NCBI GenBank assembly: GCA_020025275.1 | Contig: JAHHSI010000008.1 | Location: 1-64,000, forward strand | Direction: 5' to 3' | DNA length: 64,000 bases | Origin: Oscillospiraceae bacterium | GTDB lineage: Bacteria > Bacillota > Clostridia > Oscillospirales > Oscillospiraceae | Shown: one piece after another, positions 1 through 7,819 of the stretch | Layout of the letters: each line of letters starts with the position of its first letter | Position numbering within the stretch: the stretch's first letter is position 1 | The notes under the pieces: model-generated | Databases searched by the model: none | The model's input: only the letters and a program-made list of their open reading frames with translations | What the model was told of the DNA's origin: nothing | Made by a program: the position numbers and the translations under genes

Positions 1-275
1 TACTCGGGGGAACCCTTACCGGAACCCATGCGGGTCTCAGCGGGCTTCTCGGTGATGGGCTTATCGGGGAAGATCTTGATCCAGACCTTACCGCCACGCT
101 TGGTATAACGAGTCATGGCGATACGGGCTGCTTCGATCTGATTGCTGGTGATCCATGCGGGCTCAACAGCAACGAGGCCGAAATCACCGTACGTAACGGT
201 GTTGCCTCTCATGGCCTTACCGGTGAGGCGGCCACGGTGTACTCTGCGGTACTTAACTCTCTTAGGCAGAAGCAT
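1..275 (-). CDS. rplP: 50S ribosomal protein L16 (partial, C-terminus outside window)
   Basis: The reverse strand from 275 encodes the L16 N-terminus ([19 protein letters not shown]), the conserved basic start of this large-subunit protein, which sits near the A site and the 5S rRNA. Only about 91 residues are in the window and the reading frame stays open to base 1. The ATG (275-273) overlaps the rpsC stop by one base (TAATG), so translation is probably coupled to rpsC. It is the last visible gene of the S10 operon; rpmC and rpsQ would be expected next, outside the window. The family call is certain; only completeness is unknown. Confidence 0.97.
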   Translation of the reverse strand, partial: MLLPKRVKYRRVHRGRLTGKAMRGNTVTYGDFGLVAVEPAWITSNQIEAARIAMTRYTKRGGKVWIKIFPDKPITEKPAETRMGSGKGSPE

Positions 276-1099
276 TACTGAGCGCCTCCTTCTCTCTTAT
301 CTGCAGGCTTACGGAAACCGCCCTGACGGGGACCGCGATCACGGTTGAAACCGTTCTGGCCATCGCGGCGGAAGCCACCACGACGATCGCCGTCACGGCG
401 GCCGCGGCGCTCACGACGCTCCTGATAGGGCTTGCTGGTATCCAGGGTACGGGGGGTGGTACGCAGGGCCTGGCTGAGGATCTCGCCCTTGTACACCCAG
501 ACCTTCACGCCGATGCGGCCGAAGGTGGTGGCAGCCTCTGCAAAGCCGTAATCGATGTCGGCACGCAGGGTCTGCAGAGGAATGGTACCGTCGTGATAGT
601 GCTCGTTACCGGCAATCTCACGGCCGCCCAGACGACCGCTGCAGCTGACCTTGATGCCCTTGGCGCCGCTGCGCATAGCACGGCCCATGGCATTCTTCAT
701 AGCGCGGCGGTGAGAGATACGCTTCTCCAGCTGGGCAGCGATGTTCTCAGCCACCAGCTGAGCGTCCATGTCGGGGTTGCGGACCTCGACGATGTTCAGC
801 TTCACGTTCTTGCCGATCAGCTTCTCAACGCTCTTGCGGTACTCCTCGATCTGAACGCCGCCCTTGCCGATGACAACACCGGGACGGGCCACGTGCAGGT
901 AAATGGTCACAACTTCGTTGCTGCGCTCGATCTCGATCTTGGAGACGCCGGCGGCATACAGAAGCTTCTTCAGATAAACGCGGATCTTGTGGTCCTCGAC
1001 CAACAGGTCGCCGACCTTCTCATTGCTGGCATACCAACGGGAATCCCAGTCTTTGATGACGCCCACGCGCATGCCGTGGGGATTAACTTTCTGTCCCAT
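275..1099 (-). CDS. rpsC: 30S ribosomal protein S3
   Basis: S3 lines the mRNA entry tunnel of the small subunit. The protein has 274 residues: an N-terminal KH domain (about residues 20-110, with the GKGG loop in [15 protein letters not shown]) and the S3 C-terminal domain to about residue 215. The last 50 to 60 residues form a low-complexity tail rich in Arg, Gly and Asp, longer than in Escherichia coli S3 (about 233 aa). Such tails occur in several Clostridia. It follows rplV by 17 bases with an AGGAGG-type ribosome-binding site and overlaps the rplP start by one base. Confidence 0.98.
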   Translation of the reverse strand: MGQKVNPHGMRVGVIKDWDSRWYASNEKVGDLLVEDHKIRVYLKKLLYAAGVSKIEIERSNEVVTIYLHVARPGVVIGKGGVQIEEYRKSVEKLIGKNVKLNIVEVRNPDMDAQLVAENIAAQLEKRISHRRAMKNAMGRAMRSGAKGIKVSCSGRLGGREIAGNEHYHDGTIPLQTLRADIDYGFAEAATTFGRIGVKVWVYKGEILSQALRTTPRTLDTSKPYQERRERRGRRDGDRRGGFRRDGQNGFNRDRGPRQGGFRKPADKREGGAQ

Positions 1100-1116
1100 A
1101 AAACTGACTCCTCCCT

Positions 1117-1452
1117 TTAGTCTTTCTCAGCGACCGCCAGGGTCACGTGAGAAGTTCTCTTGTTAATGCGATAGGCACGGCCCTGGGCGCGGGGCATCAT
1201 TCTCTTCAGAATGGGGCCGGGGGTAGCGAACACCTCGCTGATTACCAGCTTCTCAACATCCATCTGGAAGTTGTTCTCGGCGTTAGCCACAGCGCTCTTC
1301 AAGAGCTTCATCAGGGGCTCAGAAGCAGCCTTGGGGGTCTGCATCAGAATTGCCATTGCGGTCTGCACATCCTTGCCGCGGATCAGGTCGCAAACGATCT
1401 GAACCTTGCGGGGAGAGATGCGGACATATCTCAAATAAGCTTTAGCTTCCAT
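1117..1452 (-). CDS. rplV: 50S ribosomal protein L22
   Basis: L22 reaches from the subunit surface into the peptide exit tunnel. I start it at the ATG at 1452 ([17 protein letters not shown], 111 aa). A further ATG four codons upstream (1464) directly abuts the AGGAGG Shine-Dalgarno sequence, leaving no spacer, and homologues typically begin MEAKA. The motif [15 protein letters not shown] and the C-terminal [14 protein letters not shown] are typical of the family, the latter belonging to the beta-hairpin where macrolide-resistance changes occur in other species. It lies between rpsS and rpsC in the S10 operon. Confidence 0.96.
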   Translation of the reverse strand: MEAKAYLRYVRISPRKVQIVCDLIRGKDVQTAMAILMQTPKAASEPLMKLLKSAVANAENNFQMDVEKLVISEVFATPGPILKRMMPRAQGRAYRINKRTSHVTLAVAEKD

Positions 1453-1472
1453 TGTATTCTGCATCCTCCTTC

Positions 1473-1736
1473 TTACTTAGACTTGGTGTGACCGCGGAAG
1501 GTACGAGTGGGAGCGAATTCGCCCAGCTTGTGACCCACCATGTCCTCCTGCACGTAGACAGGCACATGACGGCGGCCATCGTGAACTGCGATGGTATGAC
1601 CTACGAAAGAGGGGAAGATGGTGGAGCTGCGGCTCCAGGTCTTCAGCACACTCTTCTCGCCGGTCTTATTCATTTCTTCAACCCGCTTGATGAGCTCAGG
1701 GGCAACATACGGGCCTTTTTTAACAGATCTGCTCAT
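1473..1736 (-). CDS. rpsS: 30S ribosomal protein S19
   Basis: S19 binds the head of the 30S subunit with S13. The 87-residue product starts [11 protein letters not shown], the canonical S19 start, and contains [20 protein letters not shown], the conserved core. Length is normal for the family (about 92). It lies 14 bases after rplB and 8 bases before the ribosome-binding region of rplV, within the S10 transcription unit. Confidence 0.98.
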   Translation of the reverse strand: MSRSVKKGPYVAPELIKRVEEMNKTGEKSVLKTWSRSSTIFPSFVGHTIAVHDGRRHVPVYVQEDMVGHKLGEFAPTRTFRGHTKSK

Positions 1737-1750
1737 ATTAACTTGCCTCC

Positions 1751-2587
1751 TTACTTCTCATTACGACGCTTGACAATAAACTTGTCAGTCTGGTTCTTCT
1801 TCTTACGAGTCTTGTAACCCAGAGCCGGCTTACCCCAGGGGGTAACAGGGCCGGGACGACCAACGGGGCTCTTGCCCTCACCACCGCCGTGGGGGTGATC
1901 GCAGGGGTTCATGACGCTACCGCGAACGGTGGGACGCCAGCCCATGTGACGCTTACGACCAGCCTTACCCAGCTGGATATTCTCGTGCTCGATGTTGCCG
2001 ACCTGACCGATGCAGGCCTTGCAGTTAACACGGATGATGCGGACCTCGCCGGAAGGCATACGGACCTGGGCGTTCTGGCCCTCCTTTGCCATCAGCTGAG
2101 CAAAAGCACCAGCGGAACGAACCAGCTGAGCGCCCTTGCCGGGGTGCATCTCGATGTTGTGGATGACCGTACCAACGGGGATATTGGCCAGGGGCAGGCA
2201 GTTGCCGGGCTTGATGTCGGCAGCTGCGGAGGACAGGACCTTGTCGCCTGCCTTCAGGCCGACGGGAGCGATGATGTAACGCTTCTCGCCGTCCTCATAC
2301 TGCACCAGAGCGATGTTGGCGCTGCGGTTGGGGTCGTACTCCAGACGCAGCACGGTGGCGCTCATGTCCATCTTGTCGCGCTTGAAGTCGATGATACGAT
2401 ACTTGCGCTTCTCGCCGCCGCCGCGATGGCGAACGGTGATGCGGCCATAGCTGTTACGACCAGCGTTCTTCTTCAGAACCTCTACCAGGCTGGCTTCAGG
2501 CTTGGCATGCTTGTCGATGCCGTCAAAGCCAGAAACGGTCATGTGTCTGCGGGAAGGGGTGGTCGGCTTAAAAGTTTTAATAGACAT
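1751..2587 (-). CDS. rplB: 50S ribosomal protein L2
   Basis: L2 is a primary 23S rRNA binder required for peptidyl transfer and subunit association. The 278-residue protein carries the N-terminal OB-like fold, the SH3-like domain and the conserved C-terminal segment with the essential histidine loop ([20 protein letters not shown]). Full length and well conserved. The start [16 protein letters not shown] is standard, and it lies between rplW and rpsS in canonical order. Confidence 0.98.
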   Translation of the reverse strand: MSIKTFKPTTPSRRHMTVSGFDGIDKHAKPEASLVEVLKKNAGRNSYGRITVRHRGGGEKRKYRIIDFKRDKMDMSATVLRLEYDPNRSANIALVQYEDGEKRYIIAPVGLKAGDKVLSSAAADIKPGNCLPLANIPVGTVIHNIEMHPGKGAQLVRSAGAFAQLMAKEGQNAQVRMPSGEVRIIRVNCKACIGQVGNIEHENIQLGKAGRKRHMGWRPTVRGSVMNPCDHPHGGGEGKSPVGRPGPVTPWGKPALGYKTRKKKNQTDKFIVKRRNEK

Positions 2588-2608
2588 TCTCTTACACTCC
2601 TTCCGTTA

Positions 2609-2905
2609 TTAGACCATGCCTTCGAAGAATTCGATGGTCTTGGAATCCTCAGTCAGCTGGACATAAGCCTTCTTCCAGCTCTTGCGGCGGCCGGGACGAG
2701 CAGCGCCCAGGCGCTTCATCTTACCATCATAATTGATGGTGTTGACCTTGGCCACCTTCACGCCAAAGATCTCCTCGATGGCGTTCTTGATTTCAACCTT
2801 ACCGGCGGTGGGAGCAACCTCGAAGACGTACTTCTTCTCAGCGGTAGCAGCCATGGAACGCTCGGTGATGATGGGACGGATAATGATGTCGTAAACGTTA
2901 GCCAT
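2609..2905 (-). CDS. rplW: 50S ribosomal protein L23
   Basis: L23 sits at the peptide exit and is the docking site for trigger factor and SRP. The 98-residue product starts MANVYDIIIRPIITERSM, with the PIITE signature. The ATG overlaps the rplD stop by one base (TAATG at 2907-2903), and its Shine-Dalgarno sequence (GGAGGTG) lies inside the end of rplD, so translation is likely coupled to L4 synthesis. Confidence 0.98.
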   Translation of the reverse strand: MANVYDIIIRPIITERSMAATAEKKYVFEVAPTAGKVEIKNAIEEIFGVKVAKVNTINYDGKMKRLGAARPGRRKSWKKAYVQLTEDSKTIEFFEGMV

Positions 2906-3528
2906 TATGCGAACACCTCCTCGATTACTGCGAGGGCTTCCTGATCCAGCACCAGGTACTTTGCCTTCAGAATATCATAGACATTCAGCAGGTTGGCCAT
3001 GCTGGTCTCCACACCGGGGATATTGCGTGCGCTCTTGATCACGATCTCGTCCTTGGCAGCGGTTGCCACCAGGGCCTTGCCGTCCGCCTTAACGGCGCTC
3101 AGGAAAGCGCGGAAGTCCTTGGTCTTGATGCTGTCGAACTTAATGGCGTCGACAACGATGATCTCGTTTGCAGCTGCCTTGGCAGACAGAACGGACTTCA
3201 TCGCCAGTCTCTTCACCTTCTTATTCAGAACGTAAGAGTAGTCGCGGGGCTTGGGGGCAAAAACGATACCGCCGTGGACCCACTGGGGAGCACGGGTGCT
3301 GCCCTGACGGGCGTGGCCGGTACCCTTCTGGCGCCAGGGCTTTCTGCCGCCGCCGGAGACCTCTGCACGGGTCAGAGCGCTCTGCGTGCCCTGTCTGCAG
3401 TTAGCCAGGTGGTTTTTCACCACTTCGTGAACGACAGTCTTATTGGGCTCAATGCCGAAGATGCTGTCCTTCAGTTCCACAGTACCGACTTCAGCGCCGG
3501 CCATGTTCAAAACTTTGATAGTAGACAT
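2905..3528 (-). CDS. rplD: 50S ribosomal protein L4
   Basis: L4 is an early assembly protein with a loop into the exit tunnel; in some bacteria it also represses its own operon. I start at the ATG at 3528 (MSTIKVLNMAGAEVG, 207 aa) because AAAGGAG lies 8 bases upstream; a GTG at 3537 overlaps that site and is unlikely. The tunnel loop (GGGRKPWRQKGTGHARQGS) is intact. It follows rplC by 17 bases and overlaps rplW by one base. Confidence 0.97.
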   Translation of the reverse strand: MSTIKVLNMAGAEVGTVELKDSIFGIEPNKTVVHEVVKNHLANCRQGTQSALTRAEVSGGGRKPWRQKGTGHARQGSTRAPQWVHGGIVFAPKPRDYSYVLNKKVKRLAMKSVLSAKAAANEIIVVDAIKFDSIKTKDFRAFLSAVKADGKALVATAAKDEIVIKSARNIPGVETSMANLLNVYDILKAKYLVLDQEALAVIEEVFA

Positions 3529-3545
3529 TTCAAGCACTCCTTTCC

Positions 3546-4262
3546 TTACTTATTACGGGCAGATGCCTTCTGGGGATTACGGCCGGAAGCCTTCTGCGGG
3601 TTGTTGCTGATGCCGGCGCCGGCATTCTTGACACGGTGGGTCTTGACGGTGCTCTTAATGACCACCATGCTGCCCTTGTGACCAGGGATCGCGCCGCGTA
3701 CAGCAATGAGGTTCAGCTCGGGATCGACCTTCACGATATCCAGGTTCTGGATGGTGACCTGATCGCAGCCCATCTGGCCGGCACCGATCTTGCCCTTGAA
3801 GATACGGGCAGGGTCGATAACGCCCATGGAACCAGCGTGACGATGCACAGGGCCGCCGCCGTGGCTCATGGGAGTACGGCCGGCGCCGTGGCGCTTCACA
3901 ACGCCCTGGTAACCGTGACCCTTGCTGGTACCAGTTACGTCTACGAAGTCACCCTCTTTGAAGGTGTCGGCCTTGATGATGTCGCCCACGTTCAGCTCTG
4001 CAGCGTTGTCCAGATCGAACTCACGCAGATACTTCTTGGGAGCCACACCGGCCTTGTTCAGATGGCCCATCTCGGGCTTGGTCAGCTTGCGCTCGGGGAC
4101 ATCCTCGTAGCCCAGCTGCACGGAAGCATAGCCTTCCTTTTCGACAGTCTTCTTCTGCACGACGACGCAGGGACCTGCTTCAATAACGGTAACAGGAATT
4201 ACCTTGCCGTTCGCGTCGAAGATCTGAGACATGCCGACTTTCTTGCCGATAATCGCTTTCAT
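3546..4262 (-). CDS. rplC: 50S ribosomal protein L3 with duplicated C-terminal motif
   Basis: L3 is a first-assembly protein near the peptidyl-transferase centre. The 238-residue protein starts MKAIIGKKVGMSQIF and has the conserved central loop (GKGHGYQGVVKRHGAGRTPMSHG). It runs about 25 residues past the usual end (about 209 aa). The extra tail holds a tandem motif, NPQKASGR then NPQKASAR, which looks like a small internal duplication. The Shine-Dalgarno site AAGGAGG is 7 bases before the ATG. It is separated from rpsJ by an unusually long, structured 166-base spacer. Confidence 0.97.
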   Translation of the reverse strand: MKAIIGKKVGMSQIFDANGKVIPVTVIEAGPCVVVQKKTVEKEGYASVQLGYEDVPERKLTKPEMGHLNKAGVAPKKYLREFDLDNAAELNVGDIIKADTFKEGDFVDVTGTSKGHGYQGVVKRHGAGRTPMSHGGGPVHRHAGSMGVIDPARIFKGKIGAGQMGCDQVTIQNLDIVKVDPELNLIAVRGAIPGHKGSMVVIKSTVKTHRVKNAGAGISNNPQKASGRNPQKASARNK

Positions 4263-4428
4263 GTATGATCCTCCTTAAAGGTTATTGGTCGGCGTAGTTC
4301 ATTCCGCATAGAGCGAAACGCTTGCTCTGCCGACGTGACCCTGTCCGCTTCACGCAAGTCAGCGGACAATAGGGTTGCAAGCATTTTTATTTGTGAGCTC
4401 GCGCTGTAATTAATATAGTGTATATCCC
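4263..4428 (-). promoter_or_regulatory. Structured spacer between rpsJ and rplC (candidate cis-regulatory RNA)
   Basis: The spacer is 166 bases, while neighbouring spacers are under 25. Two inverted repeats are visible. The first pairs 4343-4349 with 4361-4367 (GTCCGCT/AGCGGAC) and extends over a three-base bulge to 4338-4342 with 4371-4375. The second pairs 4288-4293 (GTCGGC) with 4329-4334 and contains an inner helix 4310-4314 with 4324-4328. No run of T follows either stem on the minus strand, so they are not plain terminators. A ribosomal-protein binding site or an RNA processing site is possible; function is inferred. Confidence 0.45.
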
Positions 4429-4737
4429 TTACAGCTTGATCTCGATTTCCACACCGGCGGGCAGATCCAGAGCCATCAGGGCCTCGACCGTCTTGGGGGT
4501 GGAATTGGTGATGTCGATCAGTCTCTTGTGAGTGCGGCGCTCGAACTGCTCACGGCTGTCCTTGTACTTATGCGTTGCACGCAGGATGGTGACGACCTCT
4601 CTCTTGGTGGGCAGAGGAATGGGGCCGGACACGGTAGCGTTGGTACGCTTGGCGGTCTCGACGATCTTCTCTGCGCTCTGGTCGATGACCTGATGGTCAT
4701 AGGCCTTCAGACGAATGCGAATCATTTCTTTTGCCAT
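4429..4737 (-). CDS. rpsJ: 30S ribosomal protein S10
   Basis: S10 is a head protein of the 30S subunit and, as NusE, part of antitermination complexes. The 102-residue protein starts [15 protein letters not shown]; the RIRLKAYDH and THKRLIDI motifs are family signatures. It is the first gene of the operon, about 290 bases downstream of a strong promoter (5063-5035). No tuf, fus or rpoBC genes precede it here; proS lies upstream instead. Confidence 0.98.
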   Translation of the reverse strand: MAKEMIRIRLKAYDHQVIDQSAEKIVETAKRTNATVSGPIPLPTKREVVTILRATHKYKDSREQFERRTHKRLIDITNSTPKTVEALMALDLPAGVEIEIKL

Positions 4738-5034
4738 TTGGTTTGTTCCTCCATTACTTTGTACGGTTTTCTTGTGCGAGCCAACTGCCGTACGGTGAAA
4801 AATTTCTTATACGCCGTTCCGTGCGTATCATTCAGGCTCATAAGAAACACCGGCGCGCATACTCCGGCCGGTGCTCTTCTGGCGCAGCGATCTACGCTGA
4901 CGTACAGAAATCTCTCAGCCGCCCGATGATCGGACATACTCCCCGAAAGTTACCGGCTCTCGCCGCAATCTCCCGGTTCATCGCATTTGTAAACGTCTCC
5001 GGGTGTGCAATACCCTTGACACGCGTACCTGTAT
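4738..5034 (-). promoter_or_regulatory. Long 5' leader of the S10 operon
   Basis: About 290 bases separate the -10 box from rpsJ, with no plausible gene. Visible hairpins include 4848-4854 with 4867-4873 (CACCGGC/GCCGGTG) and 4885-4889 with 4895-4899 (CAGCG/CGCTG). Neither is followed by a T run on the minus strand. In E. coli the S10 leader is the L4 autoregulation target; here the sequence is different and such control would be only an analogy. Confidence 0.5.
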
Positions 5035-5063
5035 ATAATAATCGACTTCCCCGCAGATGTCAA
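5035..5063 (-). promoter_or_regulatory. Sigma-A type promoter of the S10 operon
   Basis: On the minus strand, TTGACA (5063-5058, perfect -35) is followed after 17 bases by TATTAT (5040-5035). Transcription would begin near 5028. Perfect -35 and optimal spacing fit a strongly expressed ribosomal operon. Confidence 0.8.
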
Positions 5064-5210
5064 TAGGTTTTTCTCTGTTATTTACGAAAAAATATTTAAA
5101 TTTTCAGCGGATTGACAAGACTGTTTCGTGCATATTGTCTCCCTCTCCATCATACCCTATTCTCCGCCGCAATTTTCTCTCTTTTAGGCTCTTTTTCGCC
5201 TGTTCCACAC

Positions 5211-5239
5211 AAAAAAAGGGCGGATCTCCCGCCCTTTTT
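5211..5239 (-). terminator. Rho-independent terminator after proS
   Basis: On the minus strand the stem AAAGGGCGG/CCGCCCTTT with a short loop is followed by seven T. It starts about 12 bases past the proS stop. Confidence 0.88.
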
Positions 5240-5250
5240 CCGTATTCGTC

Positions 5251-6690
5251 TTAGTACGCCACGCCCCAGTAAATGTCGGTGGTGCACTCCTTGCCGCACA
5301 CCGGGCACTTGCCCACGGTGCCGGACTGCTTGAGCGGCATGCAGCGGGAGGAAACGCCGGCCTTCTCCTTCATGGCCAGCTCGCACTCTAGGCTGCCGCA
5401 CCACTTGGTACGCGCAAAACCGCCACGGCCAGTCACCAGATCCTTTACCTCTTCCCAGGAGGTCATGTCAAAGGTGTTCTCCTCCAGATTCTCAGAGGCC
5501 ATCCGGTAGAGGTTGTCGTGCACCTCCTGCAACAGGTTCTGAATGCTGTCCTCCAGACCCTCCAGCGCCACAAACGTCTTTTCGCCGGTATCACGGCGAG
5601 CTACACAGCACTGGCTCTTCTCCATATCACGGGGGCCGATCTCCACACGCAGCGGAACGCCCTTCATCTCGTACTGTGCAAACTTCCAACCGGCGGACTG
5701 ATCGCTGTCGTCCAGTTTGACCCGTACCCCGGCAGCCGCCAGACGTGCCCGCAGCTCCTCAGCTGCCTCCAACACGCCGGGCTTATGCTGTGCCACCGGC
5801 ACCACCACTACCTGAATCGGTGCAATGGCGGGCGGCAGCACCAGACCGTTGTTGTCGCTGTGCGTCATGATGACGGCGCCGATCAGGCGGGTCGTGACGC
5901 CCCAGGAAGTCTGGAAGGGGTACTGCAGCTTGTTGTCACGCCCGGTAAAGGTCACATCATATGCCCGGCTGAATTTATCGCCAAAGTAGTGGCTGGTACC
6001 GGACTGCAGTGCCTTGCGGTCCTTCATCATGCACTCGATGGTGTACGTGGCCTCAGCACCGGCAAACTTCTCCTTGTCGGTCTTGCGCCCCTCCACCACC
6101 GGCATGGCCAGCTCGTTGCGGCAGAAGTCGGCATAGGTGTCGAGGATCAGCTTCGTCTCCGACTGGGCCTCTTCCGCTGTCTCGTGGATGGTGTGTCCCT
6201 CCTGCCACCAGAATTCACGGCTGCGCAGGAACGGACGGGTGGTCTTTTCCCAGCGGATCACCGAGCACCACTGATTATAGAGCATGGGCAGCTCCCGCCA
6301 GGAGTGCAGGATCCGGGACCAGTGATCGCAGAACATGGTTTCGGAGGTGGGACGGAAGGCCAGACGCTCCTCCAGCTTCTCACTGCCGCCGTGGGTGACC
6401 CAGGCGACCTCCGGCGCAAAGCCCTGCACCAGTTCGCCTTCCTTCTTCAGAAGGCTCTCCGGGATCAGCACGGGCATGGCCACATTCTCGTGACCGGTCG
6501 CCTTGAATTTGTCGTCCAGGATCCGGCTGATGTGCTCCCAAATGGCGCAGCCATAGGGGCGCAGGATCATAAATCCCTTGACGCTGGCGTAGTCCACCAG
6601 TTCTGCCTTCAGGCAGATGTCAGTATACCACTTGGCAAAGTCCTCCTCCATGGGAGTGATTGCCTCAACATTTCTCTGATCTTTGGCCAT
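5251..6690 (-). CDS. proS: Prolyl-tRNA synthetase, type 3 (no INS editing domain)
   Basis: Charges tRNA-Pro with proline in the cytoplasm. The 479-residue length, the start (ITPMEEDFAKWYTDI) and the C-terminal zinc-type module (CGSLECELAMKEKAG ... CPVCG, ending in WGVAY) are those of the archaeal/eukaryotic-like ProRS class found in many Firmicutes. The class II core is visible in FRPTSETMFCDHWSRILHSW. Unlike the roughly 570-residue bacterial type it has no editing insertion, so Ala-tRNA-Pro or Cys-tRNA-Pro must be cleared by a separate enzyme; a YbaK-family protein is encoded at 8886-9377. It is a single-gene unit with its own promoter (6783-6755) and terminator. Confidence 0.95.
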   Translation of the reverse strand: MAKDQRNVEAITPMEEDFAKWYTDICLKAELVDYASVKGFMILRPYGCAIWEHISRILDDKFKATGHENVAMPVLIPESLLKKEGELVQGFAPEVAWVTHGGSEKLEERLAFRPTSETMFCDHWSRILHSWRELPMLYNQWCSVIRWEKTTRPFLRSREFWWQEGHTIHETAEEAQSETKLILDTYADFCRNELAMPVVEGRKTDKEKFAGAEATYTIECMMKDRKALQSGTSHYFGDKFSRAYDVTFTGRDNKLQYPFQTSWGVTTRLIGAVIMTHSDNNGLVLPPAIAPIQVVVVPVAQHKPGVLEAAEELRARLAAAGVRVKLDDSDQSAGWKFAQYEMKGVPLRVEIGPRDMEKSQCCVARRDTGEKTFVALEGLEDSIQNLLQEVHDNLYRMASENLEENTFDMTSWEEVKDLVTGRGGFARTKWCGSLECELAMKEKAGVSSRCMPLKQSGTVGKCPVCGKECTTDIYWGVAY

Positions 6691-6754
6691 AATCGTTTTT
6701 CATTCCTTCATATGATGATTTTCTGCCTGTTTCGCAGTGATTTCCTCGTTTTGA

Positions 6755-6783
6755 ATTGTATCGTCTCCGGCTCCGCTTGTCAA
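6755..6783 (-). promoter_or_regulatory. Promoter of proS
   Basis: Minus strand TTGACA (6783-6778), 17-base spacer, TACAAT (6760-6755). The leader to the ATG is about 57 bases, too short for a T-box, and no T-box signature is seen. Confidence 0.8.
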
Positions 6784-6795
6784 GGTCTGCCCCGC

Positions 6796-7797
6796 TTATG
6801 CCTGTCCGGGATAGAGGATGTCATGGGCCACCGGGCGGTAGAAGAGCTCCTCGGCCGTGTCGAAATCACGGGTCTGTCCCATGATCCACATCAGCTTCGC
6901 CACCGCCGCCTCCGTGGTCATGTCATAGGCCTCCAGCAGCCGCAGCGTGCTCTTGAGATGTCCGCCCACATGGTACACCGTGAGATCGCTTCCCTCATTG
7001 GGCACTTGGGTGGTCATGACCACGATCTTCCCTTTTTCCACGGCACTGCGGATGATATTGTAAAATTCTCCCTCTTGATACTCCGGCAGTCCGCCCACGC
7101 CGAAACTCTCAATGATCAGCCCGTCATAGTGCTCGGCCATAAACGCCACCAGCTCCGGCCGTGTGCCGGGGATCAGCTTCAGCAGGCCCACATTGGTGTC
7201 CAGTCTGTCATAAAACGTAGGTGCTTCATGACAATCACAGCGGATGTACTGTAATAAGTGCTCATCCTGCAGCACCGCCAGATCCGGATAGTTGACGCTG
7301 GAAAAGGCCTGAAAGCTCTTGGAACAGGTCTTGCGGGCGCGCGTGCCCACAATCACCTTGCCGTTAAATACGATCTGCACACCGCCGCAGCCATAGCAAG
7401 CATAGAGGAACGCATCCGTCAAATTCCGCTTGGAATCCGTGCTGTCAAACCAAATGGGCTTTTGTGCGCCGGTGAGCACGATGGGCTTGGGGCTGTCCTG
7501 TACCAAATAGCTCAGAGCCGCCGCCGTATACGCCATGGTGTCGGTGCCGTGGCTCACCACAAAGCCGTCATACTGATCGTAGTGTTCCCGAATACACCGG
7601 GCCACGCCCAGCCAGTGCTCAGGGTGGATGTTGGTGCTGTCGAGACTGTAGAGCATCAGGCACTCCACCTGACAGATCTCTGCGATCCGTGGAATAAAAC
7701 TCAACAGCTGTGCCGGGTTCAGTTCCGGTGTCAGTCCCTCCGGAGTCATCTCCGAGGCAATGGTACCGCCGGTACCGATCATAAGTATTTTTTTCAT
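6796..7797 (-). CDS. ansA: Type I (cytoplasmic) L-asparaginase
   Basis: Hydrolyses asparagine to aspartate and ammonia. I start at the ATG at 7797 (MKKILMIGTGGTIASEM, 333 aa), 8 bases after AAGGAGG; the frame is open upstream but without a second good site. The first catalytic threonine lies in GTGGTIAS and the second signature is SHGTDTMAYTAAALSY. There is no signal peptide, which points to the cytoplasmic low-affinity type. It follows the exonuclease gene by 22 bases and is the last gene of the ymdB-ybaK-exonuclease-ansA group. No terminator is seen before the proS promoter. Confidence 0.92.
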   Translation of the reverse strand: MKKILMIGTGGTIASEMTPEGLTPELNPAQLLSFIPRIAEICQVECLMLYSLDSTNIHPEHWLGVARCIREHYDQYDGFVVSHGTDTMAYTAAALSYLVQDSPKPIVLTGAQKPIWFDSTDSKRNLTDAFLYACYGCGGVQIVFNGKVIVGTRARKTCSKSFQAFSSVNYPDLAVLQDEHLLQYIRCDCHEAPTFYDRLDTNVGLLKLIPGTRPELVAFMAEHYDGLIIESFGVGGLPEYQEGEFYNIIRSAVEKGKIVVMTTQVPNEGSDLTVYHVGGHLKSTLRLLEAYDMTTEAAVAKLMWIMGQTRDFDTAEELFYRPVAHDILYPGQA

Positions 7798-7819
7798 AGC
7801 CGCATCCTCCTTGTGGCGG

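Noticed and set aside
4722..4937. Minus-strand open frame of 71 codons upstream of rpsJ
   Set aside because: No ribosome-binding site of its own, Arg/Cys/Ala-rich shadow composition, and it overlaps the rpsJ start; more likely leader RNA.
5015..5040. Plus-strand TTGACA followed by TATAAT-like sequence
   Set aside because: Spacing is only about 12 bases and no plus-strand gene follows; the TATATAATA is used by the minus-strand S10 promoter.
5112..5140. Plus-strand TTGACA near the S10 promoter
   Set aside because: No good -10 at 16-18 bases and no plus-strand gene follows.
6691..6754. T-box leader before proS
   Set aside because: The leader is about 57 bases and has no antiterminator or T-box motif.
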